Origin: Spongospora subterranea f. sp. subterranea
Taxonomy: Eukaryota > Endomyxa: Phytomyxea > Phytomyxea > Plasmodiophorida
Direction: 5' to 3'
Assembly: GCA_049724395.1 (NCBI GenBank)
Contig: JAUGWO010000164.1
Location: 1 to 30,737, forward strand
DNA length: 30,737 nucleotides
Below, piece after piece: positions 1-10,380 of the stretch. Within the stretch, counting starts at the first letter, position 1. Every line of letters begins with the position of its first letter. Under the pieces are notes generated by a model. It was not told the origin of the DNA and did no database searches. It saw only the letters and a program-made list of their open reading frames with translations. A program made the position numbers and the translations under genes.

Positions 1-113
1 CGGGGGATATCGAGCTGACATTGCCCGACCGAGAGGATGGTCGCAGATATGTTGACAAAGGCACTTCGTTCGACGGCATTCACACGCCTGCGAGATATGC
101 TTTTGAATGGGAG
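1..113 (+). mobile_element. Ty1/copia pol, 3' end (RNase H tail), fossil
   Basis: Reading the plus strand gives a peptide containing ADMLTKALRSTAFTRLRDML just before an LTR. The ADxLTKAL motif is the classic C-terminal end of the RNase H domain of Ty1/copia polyproteins, where the reverse transcript's RNA strand is degraded. The piece is cut off by the window's left edge, so nothing upstream can be seen. A short purine-rich run ending at 113 directly precedes the LTR, as expected for the polypurine tract that primes plus-strand synthesis. Family call is from the motif plus position; I am fairly sure of copia and unsure of the lineage. Confidence 0.75.
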
Positions 114-265
114 TGTTGGAAATGCGTCAAAATTCTCTACGGCAATGAGTCATGGACTAGGAAGTCAATAACACGTGAATCATGACTATATGATTGAGTA
201 CGTTGGATACAGAATAAAACTCACTCCTCAATTACAACGATAACGGTTAATAGAATATTCTTATT
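114..265 (+). repeat. copia 3' LTR (right end not resolved)
   Basis: The segment starts with TGTTGGA immediately after the purine tract of the copia pol end, which is a common copia LTR start. The right border could not be fixed: the readable gypsy A coding on the other strand begins near 285, so the LTR must end before that. No second copy of this LTR is visible in the window, so its age cannot be estimated. Confidence 0.5.
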
Positions 266-279
266 CAAAGATGCCAGCC

Positions 280-746
280 TTGACCAGACAAGCCAGTTCC
301 CTCCAAACGAGCCTCGACGCCCAAGAATCTCTACATTCACAATAAACTCTGCTTCAAATGTAGCATTGTCAAATGCAAACTGATTCTTAATCTCCTCAGT
401 AACATTCATCTTTGAATCGTCATAAAATCGGATTCTATCTCCATGAACTTTCCGCATTGACTTATCAACTAAGTTCATGACAGTAAACACATATCCATTG
501 TTATTCTCAACAATCTGATATGGCCCTCTCCATCTCTGAAAGAGTCTGTCCAGACTTCTCAACATCAGGGCTACATAAGACGAAATCTCCGACACCAAAA
601 TTTGGTCTTTGCCGAGGTTTCCTTGTCTTTGGCAACTTACGATTCTGGGTCCGTTCAGAACTCGTAATAGCCGCAACTTCTTTGTGCAGCTGTTCCATAG
701 CACTCTCTAATGTCTCAGTTCTGCTGACAATTTGTTCTATTGTCAT
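280..746 (-). CDS. gypsy A integrase C-terminal tail with chromodomain-like end, fossil
   Basis: Minus-strand coding pieces give FGVGDFVL, the GPF/Y-type module RWRGPYQIVENNNGYVF, and then VHGDRIRFYDD. This is the usual end of chromovirus integrases before a chromodomain, which targets insertion to marked chromatin. A short FIVNVEILGRR...WLVW stretch near 290-350 resembles the start of a chromodomain. The reading then runs into the copia LTR next door. It belongs to the same element as the integrase core at 1049-1765. Confidence is good for the family and lower for how much of the chromodomain remains. Confidence 0.7.
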
Positions 747-1048
747 CTGACATTTACCCAGGTTCTCTCCAGGCTTTTGAAGATAAGTTCCAGCGGATTA
801 TCACTTTTTAATCCACTATGAACCGTTACTGGTGCTTTCCACCTCAGTCTTTTCTTTGGTCGATGGTTCATAGCATGTTCTATTGCTTTCAACAACCATG
901 GCCATCTTTATTCCACCTCAACTCTGAAATCAGAGCTTGAATGAAGGCTTCAGTGCCTTATTCACAACCTCAACAGTCCCGTTAGGATAGTGAATATACG
1001 CTGTGGTCCAATGTTGTTCCACACCCGCTTTCTTGGCAAAGCTCCTCA

Positions 1049-1765
1049 TTACTTCTGATGGAAAGTAAGAAGTTTGATCTGAAACATACACCTCTGATGT
1101 TCAAACTTTGATCGCCATTCCATCAACGCATCAACAGTCGTCTCCGTATCAGGAGTCACTGCTGGTGTCAGGTGAACCAAACCTGACAAGTCATCTACAA
1201 TAACTAGAACCCATTCAAACTCATGATATGATCCTTTTACTCTAGGCATTATATACATGAAATCAAAGTGCAATACTTGATTTGGTCTAGTTCCATGACA
1301 TGCTTCACCAAAAGGTCGTGGGATTCTCTTCCCTCCTCTGGTAGGAATGCAATGTAAACACAAGTTACATATAGATGTGACATCATCGATCATCGATTTC
1401 CAATGAAATTGTTCTTGTAGTAGTTTGAGTACTACATTAATTCCATAATGTCCACAATTTGCCCCAACATGGGCAATAACACACAATCGAGTCTTTAGAT
1501 TGTCACATTCATCTGGGATAACCACTTTGTCTGAGTGATTTAGCAACAACCCATCTGAATTCAAGATTAAGGAATCCCTGTCTCGACCCTTAATCCAATT
1601 ACTCTGCTCTTGAGTAATCTCATCAACAGTTGGCCACACCAACTTACTCATGGGTTGAGTCCGAAATTGATCCTTGAAGTTTTGAGATCCAAGTGATGCA
1701 TCAGTTGGGTCTATCCTAGCATCATGATCGATATCATTCTCAACAATCAACATGCTCAGGTTCAT
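1049..1765 (-). CDS. gypsy A integrase region (zinc-binding + core start), fossil
   Basis: An open stretch of 238 codons on the minus strand. Its middle carries an H..H...C..C zinc-binding arrangement (the HVGANCGHYG block followed by CNLCLHC), as in the HHCC domain of retroviral-type integrases. It is followed by a core beginning HFDFMYIMP...VLVIVDDLSG, where the first catalytic Asp is expected. The protein would insert the cDNA copy into the host genome. It belongs to gypsy A and lies between the RNase H end at about 1.9 kb and the chromodomain-like tail at 0.3-0.75 kb. It is a fossil and is not expected to make a working protein. Confidence 0.75.
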   Translation of the reverse strand: MNLSMLIVENDIDHDARIDPTDASLGSQNFKDQFRTQPMSKLVWPTVDEITQEQSNWIKGRDRDSLILNSDGLLLNHSDKVVIPDECDNLKTRLCVIAHVGANCGHYGINVVLKLLQEQFHWKSMIDDVTSICNLCLHCIPTRGGKRIPRPFGEACHGTRPNQVLHFDFMYIMPRVKGSYHEFEWVLVIVDDLSGLVHLTPAVTPDTETTVDALMEWRSKFEHQRCMFQIKLLTFHQK

Positions 1766-1935
1766 CAGTTATCGATCCGTTACTCCTTTGAGTACCACGA
1801 TTAACTGTAATCCTATTGCATCTCTCAGAACCGCATCCAGATCCCTTTAGGCCATTATCAATGTCTGATTTTGATAATGCAGCCCCCCATCGAGTCATCA
1901 TATCAGCCCCAGACATTCATGTCTCCTGGTATACA

Positions 1936-2354
1936 GTACCGGACAGCTTAACCTGACACACTTTGTATGGGACCCACGGGAATTTGTTTCAGAGGAACGA
2001 TTATGTGGTTTTTGTTTCAACACTCGCTGTTATTGGTTAGATCTCGGCGAGATCAACATTCTGACAGAGTTAGATTTTTTCTAAGTCAAATATTGACTGT
2101 GAAATAGAATTTCCCGTTTGTATGGTGGGCAAGGAAATTGAATTTTGTATGGGCGAAAACGAAACACCTCAATTTTTGCGTACGCATATTAGGTTTTTTT
2201 GCGCGCGCACATTGTTACTGCGCACGCAGTTTTGTTAGTGCGTACACAAAACTAGACCCAGGTCACCCCCTTGAAAAAACAAAGTTTTTCTTGTGATTTT
2301 CACGACGACCCTGCTAACGGATCGAAACCAATTCAATCTCAGTCCTCAATTTCA
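1936..2354. other. non-coding stretch upstream of the DDE transposase
   Basis: No coding signal was seen. The right half (about 2160-2260) is rich in alternating GC motifs such as GCGCGCGCAC and TGCGCACGC. A related TGTGCGCGCAGTTTTC motif lies downstream of the transposase near 4470 in the opposite orientation. These may be decayed terminal or subterminal repeats of the DNA transposon, but I could not align them into convincing TIRs. A short run near 2070-2100 (GAGTTAGATTTTTT) also occurs near 19975. Confidence 0.4.
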
Positions 2355-4392
2355 ATGGCTCGTAAAACTAAACGCTCAATGCAATTACACCACGCGAGAG
2401 AATGCAAAAAATTGAAGTCGTTGGCCGAACCTGAACCTGATGCTGATCATAGCGATAGTCAAGGTGATGATTTTTACTTTTCGAATGATGAGGTCTTGAC
2501 TGACAAAGAAATTGATTCATCAACGACCTCGTTTTTGAAATGGATCCCTGGAGCTGGATCACATCTTCGTAACAGTTACTCTAAGAATAGCACGACTACG
2601 TTGTGGAGAAGAAAAAAAGCCAACCAAGCGAAAATCGACTCGTCATCAAATAATCACAAGATTCTGGAGTATTTTAGTTCATGCGTTCGACAAACCACTA
2701 ATGGGCAGTCGGTTTGCGATGGATTATCGTCCGATTCTGAGTCAGAAAATGGGAAAGATGTCTCCGGACACAGTGCCCTAAAACTTCTTGAAGATCTTAC
2801 AGCCTTCAACTGCTCCCAAACCATCGAAAAAAGCTTGAAGGACATTTCCAAATATGATTATCTTCGATATCATGCAATTAAGCAATATCTTACTTTGCGT
2901 CAGAACTCTATTACGATGATGCAAGCTTCGAAACAAGTTGCATCTCAGTTTTTTCCAAACAACAATGCTGATTCATATTCGCGAAAGATCAGGCGATGGG
3001 CGAGTTTTTTCCTTCGTCACCAAAAGCTACCATGTCACCGCCAAGGTTGTTTTATCAAGGTCAAATCACTTGTGAATGACGAAGATGTCGCCAAGGAATG
3101 CATGATATGGCTACGATCGCAGCGGAACGACGCTGTATCGGGATTATCATTCTCGCAATGGGTGAAAGCTGAATTGCACGTCCGTTTGAAAATGGGTAAT
3201 CCTGTCACGATCTCAGAAAGAACGGCAACACGGTGGTTGAACACGCTGGGTTTGCGTTTTGGAGGATATAAGAAAGGTCTGTATAATGACGGCCATGAAA
3301 GGGAAGATGTCGTCATATATAGAGAGTCGTTTTTATCTCGAATGGACGTCTACGATCGAAGGATGGCAAAATTTGAAGGAGACGAGCTGATGAATATTGT
3401 GGAGCCAACGCTTGCACCGGGGGAGAAAAAATTAATTTTATTAACACATGATGAATCATGCTTCAGCTCTTACGACGGGAAAAAAACTATATGGATTGAT
3501 GATAACCATATGCCATTACGGCCCAAGGGAGAAGGGAGGAGTGTAATGGTGTCAGAATTTTTGTGCGAGTGTCATGGGCCCCTAAAACTCGATGACGAAC
3601 AGCAAGTTCAGAACCCTGGCGTTCCTATTGAATCAGTGGTAATCATAAAGCCCGGTAAAAACTCAGATGGATATTGGACGAATGCTGATCTAGCAAAGCA
3701 GCTGGGCGATAAAGTTTTGCCAATTTTCAGGATTCTACATCCGAATTGTCAAGCTTTGGTCCTGTTTGATAACTCGCAGAACCATCATGCCCTGCCACCC
3801 GATGCACTCAACGCAAAGGTCCTAACAGTAAAAGATGGCGGAAAAGAACATCAGGTCTCAACGGAACGGATGGTTCATCCAGGAAGGCCAAAAAGTGACT
3901 CAGCCCATGCAGGATGATCAAGGCGTACAGAAAGGACTCCGAACGATTCTGACTGAACGTGGACTGTGGAATAATTCCATGTCGTTAGCTGGTGCGCGGG
4001 CATTGCTGCAGGAACAGCCCGATTTCCAAGAGCAGCGGGAGTGGTTAACGGAAATCGTGGAACAAGGTGGTGGAATCATCGACTATTATCCAAAGTTTCA
4101 CTGCGAAATGAATTTTATAGAAATGTTCTGGGCGGCGTGTAAAAGTTTCACCAGGAAGAATTGTACATATTCTTTTCGGGATCTAGTGAAGATCGTGCCG
4201 ATCGCTCTTTCAAGCGTGTCGTTAGCGCAGATCCGAAGATTCGCCAGAAAGTGTTATCGATATATCGATGCGTATCGAGTGACCGGTCAAGACGGCAATA
4301 AACTATCGCCACGCCAGGTAGAATTTGCTGTTAAGAAATACAAGCGCCATCGCAGCCTGCCAAAAAGGATGCTGGAAGACCTCCAAATTTGA
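2355..4392 (+). pseudogene. DDE transposase, fungal/oomycete IS630-like type, one frameshift
   Basis: The gene encodes a cut-and-paste transposase of about 680 residues. The frame is open upstream to a TTG at 2271, but the first ATG is at 2355 and I use it as the start. The N-terminal third is acidic and Ser-rich with no known domain. A helix-turn-helix-like block (RTATRWLNTLGLRFGGYKKG, about 3213-3272) precedes a conserved LYNDGHERxDVVxYR segment. The catalytic triad is visible: Asp in THDES (3450-3452), Asp in LFDNSQNHH (3768-3770) and Glu in NFIEMFW (4120-4122). The D-to-E spacing of about 117 residues is far longer than the ~34 of Tc1/mariner. One extra base near 3841-3846, after KDGGK, shifts the frame; the second frame runs on to a stop at 4392 with the family's C-terminal IRRFARKCYRYIDAYR block. 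Otherwise it is well preserved, so inactivation looks recent. I know similar proteins from fungi, mostly unnamed. Confidence 0.8.
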
Positions 4393-4504
4393 TACACATC
4401 AATAATTACTGTTGGTTTATCAGTTGCAGTTGCGCAATTTAATTTACCGTACGGTGTTTCTTAAATTGTGCGCGCAGTTTTCAAAAACCAAATTGAAAAG
4501 CGTG

Positions 4505-5300
4505 TCAAGTTAAGATGTCCGGTACTGTATGGTACGAGGTATTGGGTACGGTATTTTACCCCATCCAATACCTATACCCGTACCATTTAGGCTATTCAAA
4601 TCGTACCGGGTACGATACACTTCATGGCTGTACCCGTACCTGTACCTTTTTAACAGACCGGCTGTGTCGTACCTTACCCGTACCTGTACCGTACCCTCAA
4701 AAACATGGCCCTGGCCTGAAATACCCGTGCGTATTGCGTGGTCGGTTTTAGACAAAGGCCTCGTCATAGCCGCGCACCACGAACAACTCCCGTTAATATG
4801 AATTCAACTTTCATCTGTATGCTTCTTCATGTTGCCTAACGTGAGCCCAGACGTAGCTGACTTTGTGCCTTTTGCGGGTCCAGCCGTCGTGAGTAGTGGT
4901 TCCTCAGACAAGTCTTCAAATTCCACAACATTCCTATTTTTATTGACGACTCGAGGTCTTCCATCACGTGGTGAACTGGTCTATTTTCACTCGAGACCTT
5001 AGATGACGCGGTGATTCAGGATCATGGACTGACGGGCATGTCATGTCAGCTTCCGAGAATAATTAATCCGTAAGACCGTAACGGACAGGCGACAGCTCCA
5101 TATAACTGGTACGGGTATGGTACGCAGTCCTTACAATGTACCTTCCCCTAACAACCGAAAAGGTACGGGTATAACGGGTACGGTACAGAGCCTGTACCCT
5201 GTACCCGTACCTCGTACCCTATCTTTAAAAGGTACGGGGTACGGACTTTCAAATACCGGGTACTAAAGGTATCGTACCGTACTTTGCCGAGGCCTAGTCA
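4505..5300. mobile_element. hAT-like non-autonomous element with GTAC-rich subterminal repeats
   Basis: Both ends (about 4512-4705 and 5105-5285) are packed with variants of GGTACGGGTA and its complement, more than a dozen per side, in broadly opposite orientation. The centre (about 4750-5095) lacks them. Dense short subterminal repeats flanking an unrelated core are a hallmark of hAT superfamily elements, where the transposase binds them. The right end, read inward, starts TAGGCCTCGGCAAAGTACGG, and the left end reads AAGATGTCCGGTAC. The flanks GTCAAGTT and GTCACGAT match at 6 of 8 bases, a possible decayed 8-bp target duplication. No transposase is encoded; open frames here are products of the repeats. 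The superfamily call is inference. Confidence 0.5.
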
Positions 5301-5391
5301 CGATGCCCCAGCGAGTGGTCAATTCGGTATCATTTCAGTACGAGGGTACTTACTGGTGGCCAAGGAATGTTATCTCCTGTGACACATGTGC

Positions 5392-5566
5392 TGTTATGAC
5401 CCCACTTGAGGGTTTCACCTCGACTTGACCTTCGATCTGATCCCTGTCTCAGATCGTATTACCAACCGTTATAAACACATTGTCGCCTTCTCCAAATATT
5501 CCCGTTTCCTCCGCCGTCCCAATCTATTCCATCGTCCTTAGCCTTTCTTAGTGCTCAGTTCATAGT
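5392..5566 (+). repeat. gypsy B LTR (175 bp)
   Basis: The segment starts TGTTATGACC and ends near GTTCATAGTG. Two further copies end in the intact form TTCATAACA, so the LTR is bounded by the short inverted repeat TGTTATGA/TCATAACA. A TTATAAA box lies near 5468 and may be the promoter core. Inverted (8945-9099 plus 10348-10381) and direct partial (10832-10946) copies occur in the window. By eye they differ from this copy at roughly one base in ten, which suggests old insertions. Confidence 0.75.
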
Positions 5567-7226
5567 GTAATTCGATCCTCCATGAACCTTGATTTGGATC
5601 CTAGTCTTCCGGCAAACTCCGAATCAGCCGACTCTACTTTCGTTCAACAACTACAACTCACCATCCAGAAAATGCGGCATCAACATTTACAACTCCAGGA
5701 GCAACTTTTTCGGCAGCAAGAACAAATATCAACCGGTCACGAGTCAAAAACGGTCCATTGCCACCTACAAATCGAGAACCACGAGCGTGTAAGGCTGAGG
5801 TCCGGGCTTCGATTCTTAAATGATGCGATTTCTTGGTCAGTGATGCCGAAGAGGACCGTTTAATGGCAACCCGTCTATAGTCAGAGGTGTTTAATCCAGA
5901 TCCTGCTGGTCATCCAGCAGCCGCCATTAACGTATGGCACTGAAATATCAAGGCTGCTATTGATCGGCCATCAGTTAACTGGATTGGCACCGGAGTGGTT
6001 TAATCCATATCCCCGACTTATTTCAACAGTTTCCAGCAGTTCCTCTACCTCTTCAGACAACGATTCGACGATCCAAACCGTGGAGAATCCGCATCGGACG
6101 CTTTATCGATGATCAAGCAAGGTAGGCGGTCGGTGGCCGCGTACGCTTCTCAGGTGCAACAGCTGGTCGGGTTGGGAAGACAGGGCCTCCCAGCATTCCT
6201 TCTAAATGACAGCATGAAAGACCTTCTGCTGATTGTTCCCGTGGCGGTGTCCCTCCAGCAATTGATTACCGACTCCCTGCGTCGAGATCAGCGCCTGCTC
6301 CAACGACACTTCGGACGAGATCAGAATCGCGCTACAGCTCCCACCAACAGTAGTCCATCTGGACCGTTTTACAAACCTTACCACCGCCTCATCCTTATAA
6401 GCCTTTCCACCCTCATACAGTTCCTCAACGACCTGTCCCTAGATTGGATTGATGCCGCCCATAAGACGGGAGATATTGTCATGAACCGTATTGTGTTGAT
6501 TTCCAGCTGTCACAGTACGGTCATGACAGTATCTCCCGTCTCAAGGGCGGTAGGTCGTTGCGGAACTCTATGAGGGAGGAAATGATGAGGCGGTGGTAAG
6601 GTTTGTGACAACGGATGGGGGGCAACTTATTCCTAGACCCCCTCATTTCGATGAGAATTCAATCGAATTGCCCATCTGGCTATGCCAAATGGAAAGTTAC
6701 ATCACCCTGCACAGTCATAACTTTTCATCGGGCCGTTCTAAGGTAGCATTGTATTTCTCCCTTTTGCGAGGTGACCCGTGTCGCATTATCCTGGGCGTCG
6801 CATCATTTCAAGAAGAACAAAGTATCACTCGAAGATCAGACACAATTCCTACACCATCTAAGAATCATGTTTGAGGACCCTTTCAAAAGCAAGAACGCCA
6901 GTCGTGGCCTTCAAAAACTTCGCCACGCCCGCTTCAGTACTTTAAGTGATTATTCTAACAAGTTCCGAAATCTGGCCAGAGACCGATGAATACAGGGAAG
7001 GGTTGCCCGATAGAATTGACACTATGTTGACAACACTAGAAGGGACAGGCCTGACGTTTGTGTCGTTTGACGATGTGATCCGAAATGCTTCAAAATTCGA
7101 TGCTCATAGCCTCACGACGGAAAGGTCAACGACATTTCACACAAGATCCCTTGGCTACTACAGAAAACCCGCGACCCAATTCAAACAGGCACCCACTAAA
7201 CAATATCAACAGTTATAACTACTCGT

Positions 7227-7640
7227 CGTTGTACATGGTGCCATGTGAGTTCGATGTAGCCAGTCGCACTATCAACCAGGAAGTTTTGATCGATACGGGA
7301 GCGGGCTCTTGTTCCATGAGCTTCACATTTGCCAATCAGCACTCAGTCCCCTGGAAAACAAGCAATCTTGCCCATTACAACAACGGCGTTTGACGAATTA
7401 CAACAACAACGATTATTCATCGTACCGTACCGATTCCATTCCGCATTGGGGACCACTGGTGTTCTGTTGAATTCTATCTCGTACCTCAGATGTGTGATGT
7501 CATCTTAGGGTTTAAATGGTTGGCAAAGCACAATTGGCGATCTGTCCAAATTCAAGTCGGGAACTGCAAAAACGTAAGAACCCTCAAATCCTCGAAGACA
7601 GCCGTGATGTTAATGATGACGGTCGAGACTAGTATTCCAC
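7227..7640 (+). CDS. gypsy B aspartic protease region, fossil
   Basis: Coding on the plus strand carries VLIDTGAGSCSMSF, where D-T-G is the catalytic triad of retroviral-type aspartic proteases, which cut the polyprotein. About 65-70 codons later comes MCDVILGFKWLAKHNW, the usual hydrophobic-Gly end of the fold (family form ILGxxWL). It is followed by a linker that leads toward reverse transcriptase. The neighbours are gag-like pieces on the left and reverse transcriptase on the right, the normal gypsy order. Confidence 0.7.
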
Positions 7641-8079
7641 AAGCGTACATACTCCCAGGATCAACAAATGCAGTTCGGCTTTTACCAGAGTTAATGGACT
7701 TCGCAGATGCTGTTATGAAGAAAACGCAGACCAGTCCCCGCTCATCGCGTTTTACGACTGCCGCCTCAAATCTCACTAAATTATACGCGCCTCGTAGGTC
7801 AATTTTCGAAAAGATTGTTCCTCGACTGGGCTGGTGTAGAATGTAGTCGATTCGAGGTAATCGATGTCTGTTTTTCTTTGTCGTTGCGTTGGCGACGGTA
7901 GTCAACGCACAGCCTCAGTGTTCCACCTTTTTTTGTAGCAAAGATGACTGGAGAATTGCAAGAGGACTTTGATTTGCCAATCTTTTGTATATGTGGGGTT
8001 CCTCTGGTTCTGGTTTGGATGATAAGTAGATCGGCTTAAAGGTGGTGTGCTATCTGGCATAAGGTCAGAATCTACGAGA

Positions 8080-8800
8080 AAAGGCATTATTCGCCAATTC
8101 CGAAAAATGTGCTTTCCATGTGTCGAATTCCTGGAGTATATTATCAGTCTTCAGGGAGTGGAAATGGATCCGGAGAAAACATCAATTATCACCTCTCCCA
8201 CATCGGCCAAAGGTATTCAATGTTATCTTGGATTCGCCAATTTCTACCGAGATTTCATGGTACGTTATTCCCAATTTGCGGCGCCACTTTACCTGTTGAC
8301 TAAGAAAATATGTACAATTTTCATGGCAGCCGCTGCATCAGGAAGCTTTTGATGCGAATAGCGCAAGCCCACATTTTGGCCCATTTCTGTCCTTCATCTC
8401 CCTGCTTGGTGGAAACTGATGCATCCAGTCTCGCCATTGGTATGATATTATCGCAGGTACAAGCCGATGGTAAATTACGTCCTGTCGTATGAATTTCATT
8501 CGCGGAAGTTTATACCAGCTGAGAATAATTACGAGACGCATGACAAAGTGGCAATCGTGGTAGCGCTCACAAGGTGGCGTCATTACTTGGAGGGTAGGCC
8601 GAACAAGGTCAACATCCTATCTGATCACAACAATCTTGGATATTCTTCTCAACTTCGAAAATTTTCAACCGCCGGCAGGCTCTCTGGTCAATGATCCTAT
8701 CCGAGTACGACTTCCTCATTCACCATCGTGCTGGGTCACTTTCAGGTCAGCCAGACGAGCCCTCGAGGCGGCCTGAATACGAGATTCAACATGATGACCC
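8080..8800 (+). CDS. gypsy B reverse transcriptase end and RNase H, fossil
   Basis: Plus-strand pieces read [10 protein letters not shown], then a block with MDPEKTSII and [11 protein letters not shown], which is the thumb/connection of gypsy reverse transcriptases. Next comes [19 protein letters not shown], holding the first RNase H Asp, then [24 protein letters not shown] and LSDHNNL, the later RNase H blocks. The RNase H ends near 8740 and a short linker continues to 8944. The family form (PAExNYExHDKExLAIV) is common in chromovirus-type gypsy elements. Confidence 0.75.
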
Positions 8801-9099
8801 TGTCTGGAACCAGCGGCGAACTTCATTACTAACGGAAGACAATCTGAACGCTGGGCCGTTGTAGTTATATGGCACTCCAACACACCGTCAGAACACGCGC
8901 CCGCTTGACGATATCATCAAGCACGCTCAGGCCAACGATCAGACTGTTATGAACTGGGGACTAAGAAAGGCTAAGGACGAAGGAATAGACTGGGAGACGG
9001 AGGAACCGGGAATAATGGAGAAGGCGACGATGTGTTTATAACGATTGGTAATACGATCTGAGGCTAGGGATAAGATCGAAGGTCAAGTCGACTCTAACG

Positions 9100-10347
9100 T
9101 TTACTTGGAGGTGGAGCAGGCGTCTGACCCATCTGGTATAGCCGTTCGTCGTATGATTACTGTATATACTCTTTGACAAATGGCGATTACACGTTCGAAT
9201 GAGATGAACGACGAGGAGCGTCAACAAGATGGACATGAGTCCGGATCATCCTGCTCATCGGAATGATCGGCCTCCTTGCTCTGCATCCCCTCACCGAGAT
9301 CATTCATGAGAGTATCACGCTCGATGACAAGGGCCTTGTCGACCAGTGATGATCCCGGTGTCGAAGTGCTACTTTTGTGGAGACAAGAGTCATCGGCAGA
9401 TTGATTGTGGCGATTACCTTTTGGTCCATAGAACAGGAGATAAAATCTCGTTCTTAACACGCTGAAACGTCGCAGGTCCATTTCGCGATCCAAACGGCAT
9501 CGTCGTATACTCAAACAACCTCGGTGAGAAATGATAGCGGTCTTGGACTGGCTAGCCGGCGAATCTGTGTGAATCGCGACGTAAGATTGACCTTAAAAGT
9601 GGGACGTTCCCTGTATGTTGATGATTGCCTAGCGGCGACTGGAAATGATTTGACGATTCGTATAACACATGGGAAACGATTCGAAAGAAGACGACGGCGA
9701 TATCGAATAATAATATCTCCTCGTCTTGGGGAGGTATGTTGGCGGAACGTAGATAACATCGTTTGTTGAACCAATCCAGCGCCAGGTTATTCAACAAAGT
9801 CAGCGACCCTCACCCGATAACACACGTCATGAGTCATCGGCCAGAGTCGACATGCATCAAGGTCGACCCATCGAAACTGGGATCAACAACATGTGCCAAA
9901 CTCCTAACTTCTGTTGTCGATGTAGAACTGCGTATGTTTCACAGCATTGCAACATACAAGGAAATGGTCGACAAGGCCCTTGCCATCGAGCATGCGGTGG
10001 ATGTCCAATCTCCAGCCATGGCATTTCAAACAACGTTGAACGTGGTCCGTTACCAAAATCCACAGTTGAGGAAGGCTGCCGATATAAAGATGCCACAACC
10101 TCATGTCCATCTTGTTGATGCTCCTCGTCGTTCATCTCATTCGAACGTGTAATCGCCATTAGTTGAAGAGTATATAAAGTAATGCCATACAAGTTACAAG
10201 ACGGCAAGGCTGTGAAAGGGCAGACCTTAGATCCTGACGAATGACGACTACACGTTCGAATGAGATGAACGACGAGGAGGGTCTGTTCGGTAAGAGTCCA
10301 TCTTGGACATCCATACACGCAGATGAACCGTTCAAAAAACGTTATCG
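9100..10347. mobile_element. 1.25-kb insertion inside the gypsy C LTR, with CTAACG duplication
   Basis: The LTR of element C is cut at this segment, and CTAACG stands on both sides (9094-9099 and 10348-10353), as expected for a 5-6 bp target duplication. Inside are two gag-like reading stretches in opposite orientation, both with VDKALxIE (minus near 9340, plus near 9975), and a plus-strand zinc knuckle CYFCGDKSHRQIDC near 9370. A shared block, 9178-9345 against about 9970-10152 reversed, forms an inverted repeat, and part of it recurs at 10246-10280. It looks like gag-derived retroelement material, heavily rearranged. The ends lack clear LTR or TIR form, so the mechanism is unknown. Confidence 0.6.
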
Positions 10348-10380
10348 CTAACGGTGAAGCTCTCAAGTGGGTTCCTAACA

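Larger units (their letters stand above)
270..1935 (-). mobile_element. Ty3/gypsy element A (oomycete-type), fossil
   Basis: Minus-strand pieces appear in the normal gypsy order from right to left. Near 1870-1900 a peptide with ADMMTRWG resembles the end of RNase H (family form WADLLSRWG). It is followed by the integrase zinc-binding and core region, then a tail with RWRGPYQIVENNNGYVF and VHGDRIRFYDD leading into a chromodomain-like end. This combination is typical, in my knowledge, of gypsy polyproteins from oomycetes. Gag, protease and reverse transcriptase are not present here. The element is broken, with at least several breaks, and the left side abuts the copia LTR. No LTR of its own is recognised, so age cannot be judged beyond old. 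Confidence 0.8.
5392..8944 (+). mobile_element. Ty3/gypsy element B, fossil
   Basis: After the LTR, plus-strand pieces follow gypsy order. A gag start near 5582 (MNLDLDPSLP, Gln-rich, coiled-coil-like) is followed by gag-like stretches to about 7200. The aspartic protease has LIDTGAGSCS near 7290 and a VILGFKWL end near 7500. Reverse transcriptase thumb/connection is at 8080-8350 and RNase H has [14 protein letters not shown] near 8415 and LSDHNNL near 8620. Part of the reverse transcriptase reads from the opposite strand, so the element has been rearranged internally. It is badly broken, with more than ten breaks. Its right end is interrupted by the inverted LTR of element C at 8945. The RNase H style resembles fungal chromoviruses. 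Confidence 0.8.

Noticed and set aside
2368-3316. Minus-strand frames opposite the DDE transposase
   Set aside because: They are shadows of the plus-strand gene, with no motif and fully overlapped by conserved coding.
4510-4801. Overlapping small frames on both strands rich in Tyr, Pro and Arg
   Set aside because: They are translations of the GTAC-rich repeats; both strands are open for the same compositional reason.
9094-10353. Full LTR retrotransposon as the insertion in the gypsy C LTR
   Set aside because: The segment ends do not show TG...CA or paired LTRs; only gag-like pieces in both orientations are present.
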